A DNA stretch of 64,000 nt from Furcasterigmium furcatum (Eukaryota; Ascomycota; Sordariomycetes; Glomerellales; Plectosphaerellaceae), in contig BCIA01000005.1 in NCBI GenBank assembly GCA_001599815.1, positions 4,906,472 to 4,970,471 on the forward strand. The letters are read 5' to 3'. Below the pieces are notes generated by a model that did no database searches, was not told where the DNA came from, and saw only the letters and a program-made list of their open reading frames with translations. Positions 54,523 to 64,000 of this stretch are shown here, in pieces (the first letter of the stretch is position 1; the number at the start of each line of letters is the position of its first letter). A program made the position numbers and the translations under genes.

Positions 54523-55835
54523 TCATGGCCGGCTGTCAAATCCGTACGATAATGTCGAAGTCCCGAGAGGCTCGGCGGGCTGCGAACTCGACACCCTGTA
54601 TTCGATGTGCTTCGTGATGCAACCAAGACACTGCGCAGGCACCATCCCATCTGAACTCCTTTTATCACCCTGCACAGTTTCTTTTCGAGCAGGGTGGCTC
54701 TTCGCGACAGTTCGGTCAGCCGAAGCAGCCTCCCGACTCCGCTGCCCGGAGGAGTCGTGGCCGGCTAGGCTGATACTGCCATGGTCAGGACCACCACTTT
54801 GGCGTGCCGAAGAGGAGAGGATAGGCTTTAGTTTCCGATGTATCCAGCCCCAGATTATTGGGAGACTGGACGTTACGATGGCCACCGTGGACTCGCGGAC
54901 GGCCCACTCCGCGCCCCTTCTCGGTCCGGTAATAGGGTTCTTCAGAACGGCGTGTTAGAGTCCGCTGAGGACACGGAGAAGCATGGGATTGCTCACCTGA
55001 AGGATCAGGATGCAGCGCAAGACGCCAGCGACTGTAACGAATATCGCGCCGGAAAAGAGCAGGACGAGCCCGAGCTTCTTGATTGTCGGCAGCCAGGCCC
55101 TCCAAAGCATGGGAATAGGAATCAAGATGAGATAGATATCCGTGACGATATTCAAGCTCAGAGTCAAGAAGATATAAACGTGCGATAGAGCAGGCTGGCA
55201 GAGATCTGGTTGCCAAGAAGTTAGTATCGTGTCTAAGTAAATCGAAGCCATGCTGCTTACTCCCTGGGTTGGGGTTGATCTGCCAGAGGCGGTGAATTGG
55301 GCGGCAGCTTAACAGGAAGCTACATATCAGAGCAATGTACGTCGTGGTTATAAATACGAATCCGAGTCGAATTCGCATCCGCATTTCGCCCGTGCCGGCC
55401 TACAAGACAACTCGTTAGAACCTCTCTTTCCTTGTAAGGTTATGGCAGGGCCTGAGGCTCGAGACTTACCATCAGACGCAGATAAAAGGCACATACGGCC
55501 GCCTTGATAACCCATAAGACGGACACGTACACGCACCACCCGGCAACCTGGATCTTAGAGCCGCTCACCCTCATAGCGTATTCCTCGCTGGCCGGCGATA
55601 ATGCAATCCGTTCGGCATCGGTCATGCCGCTATTCGTGAGCCCGTTATAGAAAGCGCTCACAGCATATGCCAGGACCGTCTCGGTGGTGAATAGGATAAT
55701 AACAACGAGTATCAAATAGTCGTCGGCTTGGAGGCGGCGGAAGCCCACTTGTTGGATTCGGGTGAACGTTCGGAAGAGGATAACCAGAATGCAGACAGAC
55801 AGCAGGGTGAACGGTTCGACCGCGAAGCTGTTCAT
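54523..55835 (-). CDS. Seven-TM integral membrane protein, fungal rhodopsin-domain (PTH11/SAT4-like) family
   Basis: 376 aa from exons 55470-55835, 55261-55399, 54997-55205 and 54523-54939; all phases close. Hydrophobic segments cover most of residues 5-270. Family signs include GFRRLQADDYLILVV after the first membrane span, SCRPIHRLWQINPNPGN joined across intron 2 to LCQPALS, and DIYLILIPIPMLW. They continue with LRCILILQ joined to NPITGPRRGAEW, and then AIVTSSLPIIWGW. The C-terminal 100 residues are cytosolic and Ser/Arg-rich. Members are mostly uncharacterised; some (PTH11-like) act as surface sensors in plant pathogens. No retinal-binding Lys can be assigned, so light sensing is not implied. 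Confidence 0.85.
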
Positions 55836-57284
55836 TGTGGCGAGAGCTCGTCGCTATCCGCGACCTGCTGGTATCTGGGACGCCATGGGAGAAGAAGATC
55901 AAGAAATGTTGTTAATCGGGGGATACGACGTAATAAGACCCTGGTTGATGAAGCCGGGGCTGGCCTGAAAGCTAAAAGGGAGGTCTCACCAACAATTGCA
56001 TCGGGATATATAATTAGTAGGCCACGCGCCCAGCACAAAGTGTGTTTCTCTCCACGGATATGCCATGATGATAGAGTGTGGACGAGGCGAGAGACGGCGC
56101 AGAACCTTGCCGCTTAGTCCCCGTAGCTAGTTGCCGGCAATGCGGAGGTGACGATCATCCTGCCAGCGATCAGTCGCCGAGCTGTTGGAGAGTTTAACTG
56201 CCACCGGCATTTTCTCGCCCTACGAGAGCGCGTCAGGGTGCTAACAGCAGGGGCCCTCAGAACACTAGGTCGTAGGTTGCGTCACCGTCGCTCGCTTCCC
56301 CCGCCATCCCCCCAGACTCTTGAACAAAACCAAGATCTCCTCCGCTAGTGGGAAGGCTCGGAATCGTGCTCGGCACCGTGTTTCCATCACCGATATCGCC
56401 AACATGATCCCCATCCTGGCCCGAAGTTTGAACCGCCCGAGTCCCCGCACGCCGAGAGCTTGGTTCGGCGTATCTTAGGCGAAGCGGCCTCTATCTTAGC
56501 CCCTTGGCTTCCAGTTCAGTGCTGTGGTGTCCGCCAAGCGGCCTCTTCTTCCTCTGGAGTGGTATTTTGGGCGGCCCCAGAACATGCGCGTCCCTCCTGC
56601 GGATTTGTCAAGAGGATGCACGGTCATGCGGCCGGGAGACGCCTCCCAGCACGCTGACTCGGAGCTCGAGAGCTGTGGCGTTTCAGGGTCCGTGATCTGT
56701 TTCTGGCATGTGACGACCCCTCAGCCCCCCTGCTTATGAGAAAGTCCGTCTTGGCCGCGATTTGCCCCAGTCGAGATGCATGTCGTGATACCCTCAACCC
56801 GCCAAGCAGATCAAAGCCACCGTTAGCGCCGCCAAACCGCCCGTCCAGTCGCCTGAGAGCAGCAGTCAGCGCTATTCCAATATTGTTTGTTGCTTTGGAT
56901 GGCCTCAGCATTCTTCATAGTCGACAAATCGGCTTTTTCTTGAGAAGATGCCTGCCAGAATAACTGGGAAGCGTCAGAGGTTCGGGGTCATCCGGGATTC
57001 CGGATGGTGTGTGCTCGGAATCGCTCCTTTCCATGTCGATATTTTGCCCGTGAGAGGGTCCGCCAAGCTGACGCAGTCAAAATGTGCAGTTGACGAGTTC
57101 CGCATCATGAAGCTCGAATTATGATGGAATTTCCTATGGTTATATGGCGTCTAGAAGTCGATGTATCAGCGCTCATGACGCTTCACCGAAGCATTGACGC
57201 GTTCGACTCACACGATACAGATATATGGAGAACCAGTGCCTCTCCCGGGACTCTCAAGACTCACCACAGCCAGGCATGCAACCC
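55836..57284. other. Intergenic, 1.4 kb
   Basis: Upstream of the rhodopsin-domain gene and downstream of the acetoacetate-decarboxylase-like gene. No supported gene. Confidence 0.45.
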
Positions 57285-58219
57285 TCATAGCGCCGCCCTG
57301 ATCGGGTCCCAAACCCTCGGCTCCGGAAAGTCAATCTCGGAATCATCCATCCTCACCCCGATATGCCACCTCTTCAACCCCGGCCAGAAGTTCTCATACA
57401 GCCCGTACCGCTTCCCCTCCTCGTCCGTCTGCGACATGTCGAACCACGCCAGGCTCGCCTTTCTCGTGTACTGCCCCGGCATCACCGCCGCCCACCGGTC
57501 CGTCCCCGGCAGCTCGCCGTGCTTCCCCTTGCCCTCGGGCAGCGGCGGGTGCACGAGCGTAAAGTCGAGCCCGAACCACTTGAAGATCTTGAGCGACAGC
57601 GGGAAGTACGGCACGTATGACACCGGCTTCATGGTCGCCTGGAACAGCGGCGTGGGCGACACGGTGCCCTCGATCTCGCCGGCGGCCGTGTCGTGCGGGT
57701 AGACCTTGACTGTTCGGCTGCCGTCCTCGTTGTCGGTCCATCGGAAGTCGGCCATGTGCTTGGGGATGTTCCAGTCAAGGGGAGCGTCAGCTATGAGTAC
57801 TCTCCAGGTTCGGACGAGGTCTACTCACTGATCCTGCCGTTCCACGTGGTGTACTTCTGCGAGACGTAGATGCGCGTGACTCTGGCGTTGCGCTTCTTGA
57901 CGCGCTTCCCGTTCTCCTCGACCTCGTACTCGTGGAACCCTGGGGCGAGGATGAGCTCGTCGTAGGGGCCGACGGGCGTGTCGGAGTAGCTGATGAGCTG
58001 GATCATGCTCATGCCGCCGCGAGGTTTGGATCCGCCGGCGGTGGGGAAGTCCGAGCTCCCCTCGAGCGGGGAGTATGCCATATCAGGGAGGTTCTGCGCC
58101 AGCTCCTTGGAGGTGTAAAAAGCGAACATCCAGACCGTCGCCTTGAGCTTCCATGGCGGCGGTACGGCGACGATGTCGCCGGGTGGCGTCGGTGGGTTGG
58201 AAGCAGCCGTGATGCCCAT
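57285..58219 (-). CDS. Acetoacetate decarboxylase-like protein, with a very short intron
   Basis: 298 aa if exons are 57829-58219 and 57285-57790. The intron (57791-57828) is only 38 nt, with donor GTGAGT and acceptor CATAG. Without removal, translation meets TAG just after NGRISE; with it, the frame restores NGRITDAPLDWNIPKHMA, and WNIPKH is a block typical of the family. Other parts: PPPWKLKATVWMFAFY, then PYDELILAPGFHEY and the late LVHPPLPEGKG. The classical Schiff-base Lys of true acetoacetate decarboxylases is not clearly placed, so a related reaction or a non-enzymatic role is possible. No signal peptide. Confidence 0.75.
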
Positions 58220-59190
58220 GTTGAAGTACGAGCCACCAGGTTCCTGCCTTCGAAGAACGCGCCCGCGGACAGTCAGGCTTGGCTGATCTGGGTTCCCGTC
58301 GTGAATTCCTGTGGAATGTGTTGGAGAAGAAATGTCTTCGAGCAGCTGGAAGAGGGGGTTGGGGCAAACACGAGCGGTGTCTCACCCTAGTGACCTTCTT
58401 GTACTACGACGAGGACGCACCGGTAACCCCATGCCTGATCCAATGGACCGGTAACCTCGGCGAGCCCCTCGTTTTACAGTAGGTACCCCCGTCGCTGCAG
58501 CGGGATCGCTGCTTCTTCTGGGGTTCATGTGCTAATTACGTCCCCGCCAGCTCCAGGATATGCTAACTGGGAGCGGAAATTCAAGGTCTGGGCACGAGTC
58601 GAAGGCGGAGTGCCGGGACAAACCCATGTCCCGCCCATCACGACCCATCAGAAACTGGAATCACGCGGTCCTGAATCTTGACATCATACTACTTAGCAAA
58701 CTGGCCCCGTCGAGCCAGCCACTCGCAGTACAATAAAAAGTTGCGCCGATGGCCCGACCATGCCGATGGCACGAGGATGAACGCGGAACGCCCAAAGCCA
58801 CCAACCGTTAGGGCCGTTAATTCCAGCACCTCGGTCCGCCGCCGCCCCCCACGATTTGGTTCCCCGATCCGGTAAGAGGGGCGGGAGAGGATCCGGCCCC
58901 TGACAGCTGCAAGGGCCAGGGTCAGGGTGGGCGGCATGTCTGAAGCTCGTCACTCCTCGAGTCTCGATGTATTTCACTCAACTCAAGCTCCTGTTAATAC
59001 ATGGAAGAAAATTCTTAATTTGTTAGAACTCCTTCATTTCAGTTGGTGTTCAGAGTATGGCCCACTGCACAGACAGCCACTCACTCTCCTTCTCCCTTGA
59101 GCAGCCTGGAAAACCCAATGGACGATGACTTGCAACGCTTGAAGCTTCCGGTCAGGAGACCTTGTTATTTAGGTGCTAGCTCACCTCCTA
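58220..59190. other. Intergenic
   Basis: No gene recognised. Upstream space of the acetoacetate-decarboxylase-like gene. Confidence 0.45.
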
Positions 59191-59475
59191 TCTTATTTAC
59201 TAGTTCGATGACCTCCGATGCAGACTCCCAGACATAACTGTTCGCGGTTGGGCGCTTGTTGCTTTTCCAAAGAGGCCTACCTATCTCCTCGGACGACCTG
59301 ACCTTCCCATACCTGGAATCCTTTCTTACGAGCCCAAACGACCGTCGTGGAGACCTCCAGCTCTCCCTGAGCCAGCATGCCCGGAGGACGCGGGTTCCTG
59401 ATCCGGCTGTGGACGCGCGTTGCAGGGGACAATCGCGGGTCGAACGCCAGGTCAGAGCGCTGTGTCCAAGTGGCG
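59191..59475 (-). pseudogene. Degenerate partial copy of the WD40 gene tail
   Basis: About 285 bp closely related, at DNA level, to 62390-62855 of the WD40 gene in the same orientation. Shared landmarks are TCTTATTTAC at the start, TCTCCTCGGACGA in the middle and GTTGCAGGGGACAATCGC near the end. Relative to the intact gene, an internal block of roughly 180-190 bp is missing near 59377, and the frame is shifted. No start codon or upstream WD40 repeats accompany it. It is best read as a relic of a tail duplication. Confidence 0.75.
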
Positions 59476-60204
59476 ACAGGTCCGGCGCACCGAGAGGGAT
59501 TCTCATAGTAACAGCTGGCATGAGCATCAGATCTAACTATCTTGGGAGGGATCTCCGGTCAGCGTGTGTATTTCGAGTAGTTTGATGCTTAGCATTTAGC
59601 CACCGCGAGAAGGATGCAAAGGAGGACACGGTGCTGGCTGGAAGTTGACGATGTCGAGAAGAGGACAGCTTGACTCACATCAATCCGGAATCGGGGTCCA
59701 GTCGGGGGCAGCCAGTCGTCAGGCACTCCGATGGGAATCAAATCTCTTGGGGTGCCCGACTGCTTTGTGCTGGTTGAGCACCACCCCCTGAGAGTAACCG
59801 GGGACTCCCATACTCTACTAGCAACCCTCCTCTTATAAAACCATACCATGTCCGGTATACTGCTACAGTTATGTCTGAACGTGAAGACGCCCCCCTATCC
59901 CACTCGAACAAACCGCGAGACTCTGGTTCAGATACCAACACGACAAGAAGGTACCCTCGGTAACTATTTCGCCGTGCACCCTGTGTCTTCCTTATCCCGC
60001 CCGTCAGGTGTTAAGACAAGAAGAATGGCGACAATGGCCGCATCATGCGGGAATGATCCATATACCTGGGATGCCTGGATCATTTGGACTGGCCGTCTTC
60101 ATATCCGAAACCAATAAGTGTTCGGATGAGGCCATCGTTTTCGCGACATGCCCGCAGCTGTACTCAAGAACTTCAGATACAACTGTGGCGCCCTAACTAG
60201 TTAC
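59476..60204. other. Intergenic
   Basis: Downstream of the second Hce2-like gene (minus strand) and next to the WD40-gene relic. Nothing recognised. Confidence 0.45.
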
Positions 60205-61136
60205 TTAGCGTATGATAGCTGAGCTCCGCAGGATCTGCCACTCGATCCAGGGCTGGTTAAAGTACGAAAACCTCCAGGGAGCGCATCTCATCCCACCAGT
60301 GGCGGCGGCTCTCCAGCCTGAGTTCCCACTGCCGTACTGACGCTGATATCTCTGGATCGTATCTCTGCAGAGGTCTGCAATATCCCGGGGTCCGATCCAG
60401 AAGCCCCACTTCCTGTTTTCTGGGATCGGCCGAACGCTGAACCCCATATTGAAGCCGCTGTTCGATCCTGCAACTATAAGGTTCTCAAACTCTGTCCAGG
60501 GGTAATCGGTAGGTACGTCAAAGTAACCGGTATCCACGGTGTGGCCCCAGCGGCGCACACGTTCGATGCCCCCGGTGAACGGGCTTCTAGGGTTGGTGTG
60601 GCTCTGGAACGTGCTGTGTCCGCAGTGTTCGATGGGGAACCGAGGCGAAATCCACCAGCCTGGAGCCGCATTGTTCATGTTTTGTCGTTTCCCCAGTCCA
60701 GAAACACTCTTGTCATCGTGAGTGTCCCTCGCGCGAGGGCCGGCAGGCTCAATGAATGAGTTATGCACCCATACAGTCCAGTCGTCTCCATCCGATCGCT
60801 TGACCACCGAATGTCTCCACACTGTAAAGTGTTAGCATCATAGTCCCGCATAAATGACCAGTTTTGGCGTCTTGCCAAAGCACCAGGTCTATGGTGACCG
60901 TATGACATACTCTTGGTGATGTTGACGCCATGGACGGCGGCCAGCTCCAAGTCGCGCGGAGTCAAGACGTCACCTCTCTTGTAAACAACGTGATCGATGT
61001 CGTCGGCGTCGTTTGCAAAGTCGAAAGAGTCTCGTTGCAAGTCATTGCCAGTTGAAGGGTTGGCAGATGGCATGCTCTCCACGACAGCGATGGCGATGGC
61101 GGCGGCCCAGGCCGAGAGCAGGAAGCTAGATCGCAT
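60205..61136 (-). CDS. Secreted Hce2/Ecp2-like effector or killer-toxin-like protein (copy 2)
   Basis: 280 aa from exons 60911-61136 and 60205-60821, phase 1. The intron falls before MWRHSV, the same place as in copy 1 (5343-6216). The start at 61136 gives a good signal peptide (MRSSFLLSAWAAAIAIAVV); an upstream in-frame ATG at 61187 would hide it. An acidic pro-region ends at VYKRGDVLTPRD. The conserved KRSDGDDWTVWVHNS follows, then a dibasic GLGKRQ. The C-terminal domain has a Cys (EHCGHS), then RSPFTGG, a FWIGPRDIADLC block with an extra Cys, MRC, and a final IEWQI block. Domain identity is by motif order; overall identity to copy 1 is low outside these blocks. Probably secreted and kexin-processed. 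Confidence 0.65.
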
Positions 61137-62396
61137 ATTTAATCGAATGTCCAATTTCTTGCTCACTTTGAAGAAGAGTGCGGACACTCGAAGAAAGGTG
61201 AATATGGATGAACTTATAGGCGCATCGGAATTTCACCGCTCCGTCATCAAGGTCGGCGAAACCAGGGGGTTTCCATCGCCGTGTGTGCGACGCATCCCAG
61301 CGGTCGGGTCTGGTTGGCTTCGATAAGGTAGTTGGATTCTAGCCCTTCAAAGGCTGCGGCGTAGCACATCATCCCTTGTCTGGTGACCAGGTGACCATCA
61401 AGCCGACACCTTGGCAGGCCCAAATGGCTGGCTTGGTACTGCGCGGTAGGCCTGCCATGACCTGTATTCAGCACTGATACGTGAACCTGCGAACAACGAA
61501 TCTGCAGCCCTGAAGCACGGCTGGAATTAGGGAGTTGGAGCGGTCTGCTGCGTGGAACAAACGGCCGGCAACGACGGAGTCAAGTAGGGTCTGGGCGGGC
61601 TATCACATCTAATTCCGCAACGATCGGCTACATGATCTCGTCATGTAGCCTTTTGATGATTGGAACTTGATGGCCAATTGATCCAAGCACGGTGGCCTTA
61701 TGCTAACAATCCAAACACATCACGCCATCTGGCAGCCCCTGACATGCCAAGATTATACTTTCATCCGGCTTTCCAAGTTCCTTCAAAAATGCCCAATTCG
61801 CCAGCCAAGCGTGGGGCGGTGACCAGCTGTCAACGAGGCCAGGCTTAACCCAACCCTTCGAGAAGGCCTCCAGGCTAAAACCGACTTGAGTGCAGCGAGG
61901 TTGCCGTCCCCAATGTTTATGTTTATACTGGATCCGCCGGGCTGGAGCCGGGCGGTGCCGTGTCCGAGTCCGATCCGACGGACCGGAACACCGTGAGGAT
62001 TTCCAGGCCAAGCACACGAGTCAACCACTTTTATTTTAGCTGTTGCTATCTGGCGGAATATTGACGTGAGAAGCGTGGAGCAAGTCAAGGGCCAGGTTGT
62101 GTGATTCCAGTCCAGCCCTGTCAGTGGGTGAAGAAGGGGATCAATTCTTGCCCTGATCGGGCACCTAGATAGAGCCGGAATTTTTGAGAGCTCAAGTATC
62201 AACACGCTAAATGGAGGTGTGTGTCAAAGAAACTGAGAGAGGTCTTCCACATTCCGATCCGACGACAGTCTCGACGGTATCAAGCGCCCCAGGCAAGCCC
62301 GACGTAGACCAAGTGCCAATGCACCAGACCCGGCCGCCGGCGATTTCTCACATCACACCCCTAACATGATTTCTGACAGCCCTTAATCCTTCTTAT
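61137..62396. other. Intergenic, 1.3 kb
   Basis: Promoter of the second Hce2-like gene and 3' region of the WD40 gene. No other gene seen. Confidence 0.45.
61213..61218 (-). promoter_or_regulatory. TATA box of the second Hce2-like gene
   Basis: TATAAG on the minus strand, 77 nt upstream of the start codon at 61136. Confidence 0.45.
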
Positions 62397-64000
62397 TTAC
62401 CAGTTGGAGGACCTTCGATGCATACTCCCAGATACAACCGTCCAGTGTTGGGCGCTTAGCGCTTTCCCAGGCCGACTGATCTCCTCGGACGAGCTGACAT
62501 TCCCAAACCTGGAAACCGTTCCCGACGGGCCCAAGGCGACCGTCTCGGAGAAGTCCAGCCCTCCTTGAACCAGCACCACCCGGTGTCCTGCGACGAACGC
62601 GAAATTATGGCCCCCATTGCGGGCGGATCTGACCTGGGAAGGTACCATCAGAGCGTTGAACTTGTTCCCGCCATCTCTCCATTCACCCATGGCGAAGAAG
62701 TGCCGGCGGATGTTACCGGTCATCTGCTCGGGAGCTGGTGTTCCTGACCGGACGCCCAGAGGACGCGGGCTCCTGCTCCGGCTGTGGACGCGAGTTGCAG
62801 GGGACAATCGCAGGTCGAAACTGCAGACCCAGAGGGCTGTGTCTAGGAAGACGATTCTTGTGCCTCTGATCACACCCAGAACGGAATGTATGGTAGGGCT
62901 GATTGCATCGAGCTCATCATCCTTCAGGGGCTGGCCACAAGTTTCCGAATTCGCATCAAACGCGGTTGTGGGCCATAAAATCCACTGAGCAGAGGATGAC
63001 TGGGAGACATTGTTGTGCTCCAGCACTCCAACCCCCGGTAAAAGGTGACAGATCCGATTTCCTGAAGAACTGGCAGGGCGGCTTGTGGGATACTGAAGCC
63101 GAATGCCGTCAGGCGGGGTGACCTCTTTGCCGTCGTTCCAGTTGAATATTCGACAGATATCCCCAGTCATTGTCATAAAAAAGGTCGGGATCGATGGATG
63201 CTGGAGGACGTAAGGACTGGTCAAATTGTGACCAACCGCAAGTGCATGACGTTCAAGTCGTGTTCCCTGCAGCACCTCCCAGAGCTCAATTGCTTCAGAT
63301 GAGACAACTAGGAGACGATTGGCCTCTGGGCCGACGAGAAGCTGCGACACCACTGCTCCCAGTCGCTGGTCGAGGATGATCGTCAGTGCTAGGGTATCGG
63401 ATGGCCCGTCCCCGGCAGCTGCCTGGGGAAATTGAGGCAGCTCAGCAACGATAATCCTGCCAGAGTCATCTGTTGAAGCCACGTAAGTGCCCGAGTCTGC
63501 CAAAACCACTGAGGTTATAGAGGCGCCCCGAGCATGGGAATACGCTGTTCCCAGTTCAGACCCATCGTCGGCGGAAAAGAGGATGATTTGCCCGTTGGTG
63601 TTTCCACCAACGATGAAGCGACCATCCCTGGATGCTGCCAGTGAGGCTGAGATTTTGGGCTGATCCAATGCAGAGACAGCCCCGACGGCTGTGTGAGGCA
63701 GGGAAACAACATCACTGGTACTCTCATCCTCATTGTCCCTTCGGACGAGCGCCGCGGGCTCCCAGACGCGACACTGACGACGGGTGATGTCGACAAATCG
63801 AAGCCCCTGAAAGTGGAACGCGACTCCCCTGATCGCGTCATCCTGGGCGTTGATCCGATAGATCGGTGTGAGGACGATGTTGCCACTGTATCCTTGGTCG
63901 AACTCATAGACGTGGATAATGCCCCGGCTGGTTCCACACACAAGCGCTCTCCCGTCCTTCGAACATGAAAGACAGTTAGCATAGACATTGGGGCTGGAGG
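62397..64000 (-). CDS. WD40-repeat protein, C-terminal part (cut by window edge)
   Basis: 533 codons are visible and the frame stays open to the window end, so the N-terminal part is missing. No start codon is needed in the window: the frame upstream of 63941 reads SSPNVYANCLSCSKDGRALV, a WD40 strand pattern. Further blades are seen at ISASLAASRDGRFIVGGN (GQIILFSADDG), ITSVVLADSGTYVASTDD and LLVGPEANRLLVVSSE (AIELWEVLQG). The last 150 residues lack clear repeats. Such tails occur in STAND-type NACHT-WD40 proteins and other fungal WD40 proteins; which one applies depends on sequence outside the window. A degenerate copy of its 3' end lies at 59191-59475. Confidence 0.75.
   Translation of the reverse strand, partial: SSPNVYANCLSCSKDGRALVCGTSRGIIHVYEFDQGYSGNIVLTPIYRINAQDDAIRGVAFHFQGLRFVDITRRQCRVWEPAALVRRDNEDESTSDVVSLPHTAVGAVSALDQPKISASLAASRDGRFIVGGNTNGQIILFSADDGSELGTAYSHARGASITSVVLADSGTYVASTDDSGRIIVAELPQFPQAAAGDGPSDTLALTIILDQRLGAVVSQLLVGPEANRLLVVSSEAIELWEVLQGTRLERHALAVGHNLTSPYVLQHPSIPTFFMTMTGDICRIFNWNDGKEVTPPDGIRLQYPTSRPASSSGNRICHLLPGVGVLEHNNVSQSSSAQWILWPTTAFDANSETCGQPLKDDELDAISPTIHSVLGVIRGTRIVFLDTALWVCSFDLRLSPATRVHSRSRSPRPLGVRSGTPAPEQMTGNIRRHFFAMGEWRDGGNKFNALMVPSQVRSARNGGHNFAFVAGHRVVLVQGGLDFSETVALGPSGTVSRFGNVSSSEEISRPGKALSAQHWTVVSGSMHRRSSNW

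Overview
The window is nuclear DNA of a filamentous ascomycete (Pezizomycotina, most likely a Sordariomycete). The evidence is GC-rich coding sequence, many short GT-AG introns (about 40-110 nt), Zn2Cys6 regulators, a HET-domain protein, a LysM protein and Ecp2/Hce2-like secreted proteins. The species cannot be fixed from the sequence. I rebuilt exon structures by hand from splice sites, reading phase and family motifs. There are 27 protein-coding genes that I regard as real or probable, one weak small ORF, one degenerate gene fragment, and one gene cut off by the right edge.

Left part (1-18.3 kb): a membrane-anchored GMA12/MNN10-type glycosyltransferase, a secreted Hce2-like protein, an acidic protein of unknown function, a short-chain dehydrogenase, a Zn2Cys6 regulator, a secreted M14 carboxypeptidase-like gene without a visible AUG, a DUF7730-like protein and a secreted SGNH/GDSL hydrolase.

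Chitin block (19.3-25.9 kb): a six-LysM secreted protein, an astacin-type secreted metalloprotease and a GH18 chitinase with a chitin-binding domain lie side by side. The protease and chitinase are divergent over a shared intergenic region.

Accessory enzyme and regulator block (26.3-43.6 kb): an epoxide-hydrolase-like alpha/beta hydrolase, an SDR, three Zn2Cys6 regulators, a PAF-acetylhydrolase-like lipase, an MBL-fold protein with a zinc-ribbon-like N terminus, and a cytochrome P450. It looks like a catabolic or tailoring cluster without a backbone synthase.

Housekeeping stretch (43.8-50.2 kb): a dynamin/Mx-like GTPase, a Tex261/Svp26-type membrane protein and the Bud23-type rRNA methyltransferase.

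Right part (51-64 kb): a small membrane or secreted protein, a HET-domain protein, a rhodopsin-domain membrane protein, an acetoacetate-decarboxylase-like protein, a degenerate partial copy of a WD40 gene, a second Hce2-like gene, and the C-terminal part of the intact WD40 gene. The HET gene, the WD40 gene with its broken copy and the second Hce2-like gene give this end the look of a fast-evolving recognition or conflict region.
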